Below are positions 8,747 to 16,306 of a stretch of 64,000 nt of DNA, one piece after another. The translations under genes and the position numbers were made by a program. This stretch comes from Demequina pelophila (GTDB lineage: Bacteria > Actinomycetota > Actinomycetes > Actinomycetales > Demequinaceae): contig NZ_BBLY01000004.1 in assembly GCF_000971175.1 (NCBI RefSeq), forward strand, positions 1-64,000, in the 5' to 3' direction. A model generated the notes under the pieces. That model saw nothing but the letters and a program-made list of their open reading frames with translations. It had not been told where the DNA came from and made no database searches. Position 1 is the first letter of the stretch, and each line of letters opens with the position of its first letter.

Positions 8747-9655
8747 ATGGTGGGTGACACCTCGCGTCCGCGCTACTTCAGAGGACCCACCGAGCCCGGC
8801 GATCGACTCGTTCAGCCGGTGGACCTCGCGGCGCAGGAGCGGCGCGCCTCGTTCATCGAGAGTCACACGGGCATGCGTGTGGACCGCGGGGGCGGTCGGC
8901 GGGGCGCCTCACCTCTGTATCTCTCCCCCGTCGTGTCGCTGCCGTTGCCCCAGGCGGGCCGCGGATGGGACGCGTTGCAGCGGACCGGCCGCCGCGTTGC
9001 CTCGACGCTGTGCAGCCCGCTGTACTGGCTGCCCGCGGAGCTCTTCATCGGCGGGGACCCCGAGCGTTGCCGCGACGAGGATGCCTTGCGCGCGGCGCTC
9101 GCCATCCTCCGATCCGACCTCTACGACCCGGTCGACGGTGTGTGGCTCGACGTCCTCGCGCCGCTCGGGATCGATGTCCGTCAGCCCGACGGGCTCGCGC
9201 GCGTGGCGCGCTGGGACGCAGGCGGCCGCGATCTCGCTCTCGACGGGCTGGACCTACGTGCGCACTTCGATGCGATTCCGTGGGCGGCCCAGTCCGCCGC
9301 CGCGCTGCTGCCGCCCATGATCGCCGCGTCGTGGTCGCTCACCGCGCGCGACCTGGGCGGGCGTGTGAGCGCCATGCTGCGCGATGTCGAGGCGCACTCC
9401 ACCGAGTATCTGGTGTCCGCGTGCGAGGCCATCGTGTCCATAGGGCACGAGCGACTGGCCCTGTGCCGCCGCGGCGGACTCGATCGCCACGAATTCTGGA
9501 GGTCCTGCACGCGGCTGCTCGTGGAGATGGGGGACGGCCGGCCGTCACGGTCGCTCGTGGGAGGACTTCTACTATCCCTTGAGGCCGAGCTCGACGAGGT
9601 CGAGCAGACCTACGCGCACGCCATCGTGGACCTCTACGGAGAGATCCCGGCCTGA
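8747..9655 (+). CDS. protein of unknown function, possibly linked to the pilus locus
   Basis: The protein has 302 residues and starts at ATG 8747 behind AGGGAGAGGGG. No domain, signal peptide or clear membrane segment is recognised. Tryptophan-containing helices dominate after residue 60, and the C-terminal third is helical and acidic (SLEAELDEVEQTYAHAIVDLYGE). Its upstream region carries the 13-bp motif shared only with the sortase/pilin genes, so co-regulation is likely. A cytosolic accessory or regulatory role is conceivable but unproven. Confidence 0.65.
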   Translation: MVGDTSRPRYFRGPTEPGDRLVQPVDLAAQERRASFIESHTGMRVDRGGGRRGASPLYLSPVVSLPLPQAGRGWDALQRTGRRVASTLCSPLYWLPAELFIGGDPERCRDEDALRAALAILRSDLYDPVDGVWLDVLAPLGIDVRQPDGLARVARWDAGGRDLALDGLDLRAHFDAIPWAAQSAAALLPPMIAASWSLTARDLGGRVSAMLRDVEAHSTEYLVSACEAIVSIGHERLALCRRGGLDRHEFWRSCTRLLVEMGDGRPSRSLVGGLLLSLEAELDEVEQTYAHAIVDLYGEIPA

Positions 9656-9759
9656 CGTTGTCCGCCCGGGCCCTTCGCTGAGCCCATGTCAGACGGGGCG
9701 GCTCTGGCCGGGCCCGACTGGGCCAGGGCGGCTCGGGCGGTACTCCCGACCAGGCCCTG

Positions 9760-10689
9760 TCAGGCCGCGTCGGCCTCGTCGTCGCAACGGCGGCGCCACC
9801 GCACGTAGAAGATCAGCCCGCCCCACAGGATCACGACCGTCAGCACGCCCCACCAGGGCAGTGACGCCACGGCCTGGGAGGTCAGCGCCACGGTGGACTC
9901 GGCGGCGGGGGCCACGTCCTCCGGGGTGGGCACGCGGTGGCCGGTCACCGCGAGCCGATGCGAGTTGATGCCGATGGGCGTGCACGTGATGAGCGTGAGG
10001 AGGTCCTGGCCCTCCTGCGGGACGATCACGGAGCCGTCGGTGGGCTCCACCACCCGGACGTCGTCGACCTCGTAGGTGAGCGTCTCTCCCAGCACGTCGA
10101 TGAGCATCTGGTCGCCCACGCCGATCGCGTCGAGTCGCGTGAACAGCTGCGCGTCCGGGAGTCCCCGGTGGCCGCTGAGCACCGTGCGGTTGCCCTCGCC
10201 GCCCACGGGCAGGTGGGTGCCGAACAGGTGGCCCACGCCGCGCTGCAGCGAGTCCTCGCCGGTGCCGTGGAAGATCGGCAGGTCCACCTCGATGGCCGGG
10301 ATGCGCAGGCGCGCCATGGTCTGGTCGGTGGCGAGCAGGGACCGGTACTCCGCCATGTCCTCCTGCAGTTCCGCGTCCACCGGGGCAGCCGAGGCGAACG
10401 GGTCCTCGAGCTGCGTGAGCTCCAGGTCCGCGTTGTACTCCCGCGCGCGCTCGAGCTCGGCCGCGCGGTCCACCTCGGGCATGTGCGCGATGGTCTCCGC
10501 GTATCCCTCGACGGCCCCGGCCTCGCGGTGCGCGTTCCACATCGACGCGACCGTGGGGTACGCGAGCGTCGCGACGCCGATGACCGCCAGCATCACCACC
10601 AGCACCTTGCGCCCGCGAGGCCAGCGCGCGCGACGGCGCGCCGCCGCGTCGGCGGTCTCAGGGGACGGGGTGCTCACCTTCAACAACAT
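9760..10689 (-). CDS. class C sortase (pilin polymerase) 1
   Basis: This 309-residue enzyme should covalently join pilin subunits. After a basic N-terminus there is a membrane segment (about residues 25-45, KVLVVMLAVIGVATLAYP). An EDPFASA sequence (Asp-Pro-Phe) matches the lid that covers the active site in class C sortases. The catalytic His is in VLSGHRGLP, the Cys in TLITCTPIGINSHRL, and the Arg follows in the same strand; a C-terminal membrane segment (PWWGVLTVVILWGGLIFYV) is also typical of class C. The ATG at 10689 lies inside a copy of the 13-bp motif; GTG 10677 is an alternative start. It diverges from the class E sortase gene. Confidence 0.88.
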   Translation of the reverse strand: MLLKVSTPSPETADAAARRRARWPRGRKVLVVMLAVIGVATLAYPTVASMWNAHREAGAVEGYAETIAHMPEVDRAAELERAREYNADLELTQLEDPFASAAPVDAELQEDMAEYRSLLATDQTMARLRIPAIEVDLPIFHGTGEDSLQRGVGHLFGTHLPVGGEGNRTVLSGHRGLPDAQLFTRLDAIGVGDQMLIDVLGETLTYEVDDVRVVEPTDGSVIVPQEGQDLLTLITCTPIGINSHRLAVTGHRVPTPEDVAPAAESTVALTSQAVASLPWWGVLTVVILWGGLIFYVRWRRRCDDEADAA

Positions 10690-10697
10690 GCGCCAAC
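10685..10697 (-). promoter_or_regulatory. GTTGGCGCATGTT motif, copy 2
   Basis: An exact copy on the minus strand overlapping the proposed start codon of class C sortase 1, in the 103-bp divergent region with the class E sortase gene. Binding here would directly block initiation at this gene, or the true start lies slightly downstream. Confidence 0.55.
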
Positions 10698-10792
10698 CGG
10701 CCGATGCGCGGGTCCGGCGGGCGCGGCCCGCGCCACCGCGCGGGGCCGGGTTAGCATGCCTGGACCACCCCAGCCCCTCCCCAAGGACGCCC

Positions 10793-11584
10793 ATGACCGC
10801 TCCGGTGCCTCCCGCATCGTCCCCGCGCACGCGGAGGTCGGCGGGCCGAGCCCTCGCGGGACTTGTGGGGGAGCTGCTCATGATCGGTGGGGCGTTCGCC
10901 ATCGGGTTCGTCGTGTGGCAGATGTGGTGGACCGACTTCCAGGGCGAGCGCGATCAGCTCGAGGCGCTCGCGGACCTGCGCGGGGGCGCCATCGCGGCCG
11001 CCGCGGCGCCCGACGCCGTCGCTCCGCCCCAGGACGGCGCCGCGCCCACGGACGACTTCGCCGGCGACTTCGCGCAGGGCGACCCGATCGCGGTCCTGCA
11101 CGTCCCGGTCTTCGGGCGCGAGGACGGCACGGACTGGCAGCGCGGCGTCTACGAGGGCGTGAGCTGGGCGGACGTGCTCAACACGCTGGGCGTGGGCCAC
11201 TACCCGGACACCCAGATGCCGGGCGAGCCGGGCAACTTCGGGGTCGCCGCGCATCGGACTACGTACGGCAAGCCGTTCGCGAACATCGACTGGCTGGTCG
11301 AGGGCGACCCGATCGTCGTCGAGTCCGAGAGGTACTGGTACGTCTACGAGGTGTCGGACGTCCAGATCCTGCTCCCGTGGGAGACGGAGGCGCTCGCGCC
11401 CGTCCCCGGGGACCGGACGTGGCAGGAGAAGCCGAGCGCGAGCATCGTCACCCTGACCTCGTGCCACCCCAAGACGTTCTCGACGCACCGCTACGTGGTC
11501 CACGGCGAGCTGCAGTACTGGGCTCTCAAGTCCGAAGGCGTCCCCGCGGAGCTCGCGGGCCTCGCACCCCAGGAGGCGGCATGA
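10793..11584 (+). CDS. class E sortase
   Basis: A 263-residue transpeptidase. A single membrane anchor lies near residues 28-48 (ELLMIGGAFAIGFVVWQMWW), followed by a low-complexity linker and the sortase domain. The catalytic His is in VAAHRTTYG, the Cys in the class E hallmark TLTSCHP, and the Arg in THRYVVHG. Class E enzymes are housekeeping sortases of high-GC actinobacteria that prefer LAxTG-like signals, so the FAMTG pilin encoded nearby is a plausible substrate. It overlaps the following small gene by four bases. The start is ATG 10793 after AAGGACG. Confidence 0.9.
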   Translation: MTAPVPPASSPRTRRSAGRALAGLVGELLMIGGAFAIGFVVWQMWWTDFQGERDQLEALADLRGGAIAAAAAPDAVAPPQDGAAPTDDFAGDFAQGDPIAVLHVPVFGREDGTDWQRGVYEGVSWADVLNTLGVGHYPDTQMPGEPGNFGVAAHRTTYGKPFANIDWLVEGDPIVVESERYWYVYEVSDVQILLPWETEALAPVPGDRTWQEKPSASIVTLTSCHPKTFSTHRYVVHGELQYWALKSEGVPAELAGLAPQEAA

Positions 11585-11754
11585 TCTTCCCGGCCATCTG
11601 GCGCCTGCTGCCCGGACCCCGCTGGGTCAAGGTGCTGCTGGTGCTGCTCCTGATCCTCGCCCTGTTCGCGGCGTGCTTCCGCTGGGTCTACCCGGCGATC
11701 GCCCCGTGGATCGAGGTCATCTCCGGCGACCCGCTGTTCGAGCTCGAGTCCTAG
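11581..11754 (+). CDS. small membrane protein accompanying class E sortase
   Basis: The protein has 57 residues and one membrane segment (VKVLLVLLLILALFAACF). It starts at ATG 11581 inside the sortase stop (ATGA), so it is translationally coupled. Similar short proteins commonly follow class E sortase genes in actinobacteria; the function is unknown. Its stop codon overlaps the stop of the convergent class C sortase 2 (11751-11754). Confidence 0.75.
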   Translation: MIFPAIWRLLPGPRWVKVLLVLLLILALFAACFRWVYPAIAPWIEVISGDPLFELES

Positions 11755-12710
11755 CCCCGGCGGTCGCGGCGCCGGCGGCGCAGCAGCAGGATCAGCATGA
11801 GGAGCATCCACGCGCCCACGAGCGCGCCCACGGCCCACCAGGGGAGCGTGGTCACGGCGTTGTCCACGATGGACGCGGTGGAGGTGGCGGGGGCGGCGTC
11901 CTCGGCGACGGTGGGGATCCGGTGGCCGGTGACGATCAGGCGGTGGGTGTTGATGCCGATCGGCGTGCAGGTGACCAGGCTGAGCAGGTCCTGGCCCTCG
12001 ACGGCGTCGAGCAGCTCGCCGTCCTCGGGCAGCACTGTCTGGGTGCCGTCGACCTCGTAGGTGAAGGTCTCGCCCAGGACGTCGACGTAGATCTTGTCGC
12101 CGGGGACGATGCGGTCCACATGGGTGAAGAGCATCGCGTCCGGCAGGCCGCGGTGGCCGGTGAGGACCGCGCGCGTGCCCTCGCCTCCCACGGGCAGGTG
12201 GGTGCCGAAAAGGTGGCCCACGCCGCGCTGGAGCGCGTCCTCGCCGGAGCCGTGGTAGATGGGCAGGTCGACGCCGATCGAGGGGATGCGGATGCGCGCC
12301 ATGGCGTCGGTGATGGCGAGCACGCCGCGGTACTCGTCCATGCGGGCCTGGGTCTCGGGGTCGGCGGCGGTGCCGACGGAGCTGAAGGGGTCCGCCATCG
12401 TCATCGGCGGCAGGGCGGCGTTGTAGTCGTGGGCGCGCTGGAGCTCGGCGGCGCGCTCGGCGGCGTCGGTGTTCTCGACCGCGTCCGCGTAGCCGGCGAC
12501 GGCCGTGGACTGGCGGTAGGAGTTCCACATCGACGCGATGGTGGGGTACGCAAGGGTGCCGATCCCGACCAGGATCAGGACGGCGACCAGGATGCCGCGG
12601 ACGGGGAGGCGGCGCTTCGCGGGGGACGATGCGGTGGCGGCCCGAGCGGCCGGCGCGCCGGCGTCAGTGGCGGGCGCAGCATCGTTCGTGGGGACGGGGG
12701 TGGGGGCCAT
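11751..12710 (-). CDS. class C sortase (pilin polymerase) 2
   Basis: This 319-residue paralogue of sortase 1 starts at ATG 12710. It has a Pro/Ala-rich N-terminal tail, a membrane segment (GILVAVLILVGIGTLAYP), an Asp-Pro-Phe lid (MADPFSSVG), catalytic His in VLTGHRGLP, Cys in SLVTCTPIGINTHRL, and a C-terminal membrane segment followed by an Arg-rich tail. It lies 82 bases downstream of the LPMTG pilin and is read in the same direction, so this pilin is its likely substrate. A strong hairpin between the two genes probably lowers its expression relative to the pilin. Confidence 0.9.
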   Translation of the reverse strand: MAPTPVPTNDAAPATDAGAPAARAATASSPAKRRLPVRGILVAVLILVGIGTLAYPTIASMWNSYRQSTAVAGYADAVENTDAAERAAELQRAHDYNAALPPMTMADPFSSVGTAADPETQARMDEYRGVLAITDAMARIRIPSIGVDLPIYHGSGEDALQRGVGHLFGTHLPVGGEGTRAVLTGHRGLPDAMLFTHVDRIVPGDKIYVDVLGETFTYEVDGTQTVLPEDGELLDAVEGQDLLSLVTCTPIGINTHRLIVTGHRIPTVAEDAAPATSTASIVDNAVTTLPWWAVGALVGAWMLLMLILLLRRRRRDRRG

Positions 12711-12736
12711 GGGTGGGGACTCAAGCCTTTCTGCGA

Positions 12737-12771
12737 CGAAGGGGCGGCACCGAACCGGTGCCGCCCCTTCG
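12737..12771 (-). terminator. pilin-sortase intercistronic hairpin
   Basis: A perfect 16-bp stem with a 3-base loop (arms 12737-12752 and 12756-12771) between the pilin stop and the sortase 2 start. It acts as a terminator or attenuator that would make pilin message far more abundant than sortase message, as usual in pilus operons. Confidence 0.8.
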
Positions 12772-12792
12772 CGGTGCTGGTGACGCGAGGGC

Positions 12793-14451
12793 TTAGGCCT
12801 GCGCGTCGGCCTTGCGCTTGCGGTCGGCCAGCATGAGGGCGCCGGCCGCGCCGAGCACGCCCACGCCCGCGAGCGAGATGAGCATGGTGCCGGTGCCACC
12901 GGTCATCGGCAGGTCGAAGCCGGCGCGCTGGATCGCGTCGGCGAAGGTGACCTCCGCGTCGGCGTCGATGTCGCTGACGGTGACCTCCTGCGGCGAGTTC
13001 ACGGAGAGCTCGTGGTCCGCGGGGGCCTTGGTCTCGACCACCCAGTAGGACTTGATGTCGTCGCCGGTCGCGGCAGCGTTGTTGGCCCACTCCGAGAAGC
13101 GGAGGCCGTCCACGGAGGCGATGCCGTTCGCGTCGGTCACGAAGGTGGCAGTGGTGCCGTCGAGGGCGTGCAGCGGGTTGGTGCCGTCGAGGGCGTCCTG
13201 CTCGGAGGCGAAGATCTGGAACTCGGCGCCGGCGAGGGCGTCACCCGAGGCGAGGTCGGTCTTCTTGATCTCCAGCGAGCCCCACTTGACCACGGGCACG
13301 TCGGTGTTGAGCGGGGGCTGCTGCGACGTGAACGTGGGAGGGGTGAACGACGGAGTCCGGACTTCCTTGGTGGTGCCGTCGGGCTGCGTGGTCGGGGTCA
13401 GCTCGCCGGGAGTACCAGTCGGTCCGCCCGGGGTGCCGGCCGGCACACCCGGCGTCTTTGCGCCAGCCGGGGTGCGCAGGACATTGACGTCCGTGGCGTT
13501 GGTGTAGACGTTCGCCTGGTTGGGGATGATGGGGTTCGAGGCGTCCATCGAGGTGACGTCGGTGGTGATGACCACGCGCAGCTTGTGCGTCGCGGCGGCG
13601 GCGTCCTCGATGGCCTGGATCGCGGTGGCGTCCTTCTTGGCGGTCGCCACGACGATGTCGCCGGCGGGGGCGGTGCCCTGCGACACCACGAGGTCGAACG
13701 CGGCCGAGGCGTCGCCCTGGTCGGCGCCCGTGCCGTCGACCCAGGTCAGGGTCACGGCGGAGGCGTCGGCCACGTTGAGGCGGGGGTCGAGCTCATCGCG
13801 GAACGCGAAGTCGGTCAGCGTGTTGATGTCCTTCGGGACGTCCACGTCGATGGTCCAGACGGTGTCCTGGTCCGAGTCGGCGGCGGGCGCGTCCACGACG
13901 GTCTTGGTCGCGGTGACCTGGTCATCCTTGACGTCGGCTTCAATGTCGTACACCCACTGGTTGAGACCAGCCGGGTCGGTCATGGGCACCGGGGTGACGA
14001 ACGAGGTGGCGGCGACGTGGCCGGCGGGGACCACGGTCTCGGTCACGGCGTAGATGCCGAGGTCGAGGGCCGCAGCCGAGGCGTCGCCGGACGCGTCGGC
14101 GGTGATCGTGGTCGGAGTGGCGAGGTCGACGTCGCCGCCGTTCTTGCCCGCGAGGAAGGCATCCCAGCCGCCGGCCGCCTTGACGTCCGTCGAGAGATCC
14201 TGCGCGGCCTGCCAGCCGGCGTCGGTGGTGAGGTCGAGGTCCTGGCCGACGTAGGCGGTGACCCGGGTGACCGAGAACTCCGCGTTCTCGGCGCCACCGT
14301 GAATGGTGATCGAGCCGTCGTGCTGGTCGTCGATCAGGGTGGCATCGGCAGCCATGGCGCCGGCGGCGCCGCCAAGGATCAGGCCGCACGAGAGCGCGGC
14401 GGTGGCGGCGAGGCCCGCGAAGCGGACCGCAGGACGCGTAGTCGAGATCAT
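12793..14451 (-). CDS. LPXTG-anchored pilin subunit (isopeptide-forming, LPMTG)
   Basis: A 552-residue secreted pilin. The start at ATG 14451 is preceded by GAAGGAAC and gives a signal peptide ending near AMAADATL. Domains are an N-terminal pilin domain with E-box-like YAVTETVVPAG, a SpaA/D2-like middle domain, a Pro/Thr-rich linker, and a CnaB-type domain (LEIKKTDLASGDALAGAEFQI ... YWVVETKAP) whose Lys and Glu can form an isopeptide bond. LPMTG (residues 514-518), a hydrophobic stretch and RKRKADAQA form the sorting signal. The likely pilin-motif lysine is in WVYDIEADVK. It is probably the shaft subunit polymerised by sortase 2. Confidence 0.9.
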   Translation of the reverse strand: MISTTRPAVRFAGLAATAALSCGLILGGAAGAMAADATLIDDQHDGSITIHGGAENAEFSVTRVTAYVGQDLDLTTDAGWQAAQDLSTDVKAAGGWDAFLAGKNGGDVDLATPTTITADASGDASAAALDLGIYAVTETVVPAGHVAATSFVTPVPMTDPAGLNQWVYDIEADVKDDQVTATKTVVDAPAADSDQDTVWTIDVDVPKDINTLTDFAFRDELDPRLNVADASAVTLTWVDGTGADQGDASAAFDLVVSQGTAPAGDIVVATAKKDATAIQAIEDAAAATHKLRVVITTDVTSMDASNPIIPNQANVYTNATDVNVLRTPAGAKTPGVPAGTPGGPTGTPGELTPTTQPDGTTKEVRTPSFTPPTFTSQQPPLNTDVPVVKWGSLEIKKTDLASGDALAGAEFQIFASEQDALDGTNPLHALDGTTATFVTDANGIASVDGLRFSEWANNAAATGDDIKSYWVVETKAPADHELSVNSPQEVTVSDIDADAEVTFADAIQRAGFDLPMTGGTGTMLISLAGVGVLGAAGALMLADRKRKADAQA

Positions 14452-14535
14452 GAGAGAGGTTCCTTCTCGTGTGTTCCGCGGCCGGGTCTCGGTCCGCACG
14501 TGCATGGACGGCCCGGGGCGGGCCGTGCGGGTTGA

Positions 14536-14548
14536 AACATGCGCCAAC
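14536..14548 (-). promoter_or_regulatory. GTTGGCGCATGTT motif, copy 3
   Basis: An exact minus-strand copy 84 bases upstream of the LPMTG pilin start. Confidence 0.6.
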
Positions 14549-14629
14549 TTTTCTGAGGCCCTCGGAACCGAGTTCCGTGGGCGTCGCGTCCCGCGCGCGG
14601 CGCGGTCATGGGACGCGTGGTTGCGTGGC

Positions 14630-16132
14630 TCAGGCCGGCTGCTGCTCGTCGCGGCGCCGGGAGTAGATGAAGATCAGGGCGCCCACGGTGAGTGCCGCGC
14701 CGCCGCCGAGTGCGAGCGCGATGTTTCCGCCCGTCATGGCGAAGCCGGTCGGGTGAGTCGGGGTCGCGGTGGTGGTCGAGGGCGGGACGGTGCCGTCGGT
14801 CGGCGGAGTCGAGTCGCCCGCGGGAGGGGTGGAACCGGAGGTCGGCGGCACCTCGGCAGGCGGCTCGGGCCAGCTCACGGTCACCGGCGGCGCCGCGGCG
14901 GTCCAGTTGTGCGACAGCACGGCGCTGTGGCCGACGAGCACCAGCGCCTCGTTCGCCACCTCCGTCGACGCGCACTCGTAGGTGCCGCTAGCGGAGAGCC
15001 CCGCCTGGATGGCCTCCGTGCAGTGGCGCGCGTCGGCGGTGATCTCGGAGCTGAGCGTGACCTCGACGCGCGCGCCGGGGTGGTCGGTCACGATCTGCGG
15101 CATCGCCGCGAGCGTCGCAGCCGTCGCCGTCACGGTCAGTGCGTCCGCGTCGAGCGGCACGTCGTCGCCGTCGCGGTCGACGCCCTCGGTGACGTGGGTG
15201 AGGTCGAGCTCGAAGTCGTCGGCGTCCAGCAGCCCGGGGAGGGCGGAGCCGTCCGCTGCCACCACGGTCACGTCGACGGCGTGCTCGAGCACGTCCTCGA
15301 CCGTTGCATCGGCGTCCGCGCTGTCGGCGCTGTGAAGGCCGCTCACGTCCTTGTACGCGACGTGGATGCCGTCCGAGAGGACGTCCTCGACCGTGTACGC
15401 GTCCTGGAGCGCGGACGGGATGTCCGCGTCGATGGTCCACGTGACCACCTCGTGCTCGGCCGCGATCCGGTGCCGGGAGACGTCCTTGGCAATGCTGATC
15501 TCGTCGGGCTTGGGGAACGCGTCGACCGTGTAGCTCCAGCCGGTGCCCGCATCGTCGGTCGCGAGCGAGGGCGAGACGAAGGTCGCGATGGGCGCCCACG
15601 ACGTGGGGGCGACGGTCTCGGAGATGGTGAAGAGGCCCAGGTCCAGGCCGCTGAAGTCCGCGAGGCCGTCCGCGTCGGAGGTCTTCTCGACCGGCGCGCC
15701 CAGGGTGACGTCCGCGGCATGGCCCGCGTAGAAGACGTCCCACGATCCGGCGGCGTTGACCGCGTCGCACAGCGCGGTCGCGGCCCTCCACCCGGCCTCG
15801 GTCGTGAGGTCGAGCGCCTCGCCCAGGTAAGAGGTGATCGGGGTCGCGGCGAGCACCGCGCCCGCGACGGGCCGCAGGTTCGAGGTTCCGGTCGGCTGCA
15901 CCGTGCCCGCGTCGGGCGCGACGGCCGTCACGGTGTGGACCCGGATCTCGCCGGTGCGCTGCGCGTCGAGCGCCCAGAGCGGCGCCGCCTGGACGGTCGC
16001 CGTGGCCTCGGGCGTCGCGGCCGGCGAGGAATCGGCCGCGATCGCCGCGGGGGCGACGGTCGCGAGACCCACCGTGAGTGCGACCGCGAATCCGAGCGGT
16101 CGGAAGCAGGCGCTCAGGCGCGTCGAAGTCAT
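14630..16132 (-). CDS. second pilin-like surface protein (sorting signal FAMTG)
   Basis: The 500-residue protein begins MTSTRLSACFRPLGF, with a signal peptide ending near AIAADSS and AAGGAGAGA before the ATG. Its domain order follows the LPMTG pilin: N-terminal pilin domain with an E-box-like LFTISETVAP, then a middle domain (EHEVVTWTIDADIPSAL) and a Pro/Thr linker. The C-terminal signal is FAMTGG (464-468), a hydrophobic span and SRRRDEQQPA. It lacks the LPxTG leucine-proline pair. FAMTG is closer to the LAxTG class preferred by class E sortases, so it may be a base or minor pilin anchored by the class E enzyme. Confidence 0.85.
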   Translation of the reverse strand: MTSTRLSACFRPLGFAVALTVGLATVAPAAIAADSSPAATPEATATVQAAPLWALDAQRTGEIRVHTVTAVAPDAGTVQPTGTSNLRPVAGAVLAATPITSYLGEALDLTTEAGWRAATALCDAVNAAGSWDVFYAGHAADVTLGAPVEKTSDADGLADFSGLDLGLFTISETVAPTSWAPIATFVSPSLATDDAGTGWSYTVDAFPKPDEISIAKDVSRHRIAAEHEVVTWTIDADIPSALQDAYTVEDVLSDGIHVAYKDVSGLHSADSADADATVEDVLEHAVDVTVVAADGSALPGLLDADDFELDLTHVTEGVDRDGDDVPLDADALTVTATAATLAAMPQIVTDHPGARVEVTLSSEITADARHCTEAIQAGLSASGTYECASTEVANEALVLVGHSAVLSHNWTAAAPPVTVSWPEPPAEVPPTSGSTPPAGDSTPPTDGTVPPSTTTATPTHPTGFAMTGGNIALALGGGAALTVGALIFIYSRRRDEQQPA

Positions 16133-16174
16133 GCGGTCTCTCCTTGCGGGCATGGATGCCGGGGGTCGCGGGAG

Positions 16175-16187
16175 AACATGCGCCAAC
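16175..16187 (-). promoter_or_regulatory. GTTGGCGCATGTT motif, copy 4
   Basis: An exact minus-strand copy 42 bases upstream of the FAMTG pilin start. The identity with copy 5 extends further downstream (CTCC), and copies 4 and 5 face each other in the divergent pilin/adhesin promoter region. Confidence 0.65.
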
Positions 16188-16257
16188 TTCCCCAGAGACG
16201 ATGCGCGGGCCGGGCCGAGAGCGCCCCTCCGGTGGGAAGGTGGGGCCGCCGTCAAGA

Positions 16258-16270
16258 GTTGGCGCATGTT
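16258..16270 (+). promoter_or_regulatory. GTTGGCGCATGTT motif, copy 5
   Basis: An exact plus-strand copy 36 bases upstream of the adhesin start. It forms a divergent pair with copy 4, 70 bases away. Confidence 0.65.
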
Positions 16271-16306
16271 CTCCGCGGAAGGACACCCCGGCTGTTGGAG
16301 GACAAG

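Noticed and set aside
9660-9759. Terminator between gene 8747 and class C sortase 1
   Set aside because: GC-rich partial inverted repeats exist, but the best stem is short and interrupted; not strong enough to list.
14303-16306. A 668-codon N-terminal extension of the adhesin frame
   Set aside because: It runs antisense through both pilin genes and lacks coding character; the signal peptide and ribosome-binding site begin at 16307.
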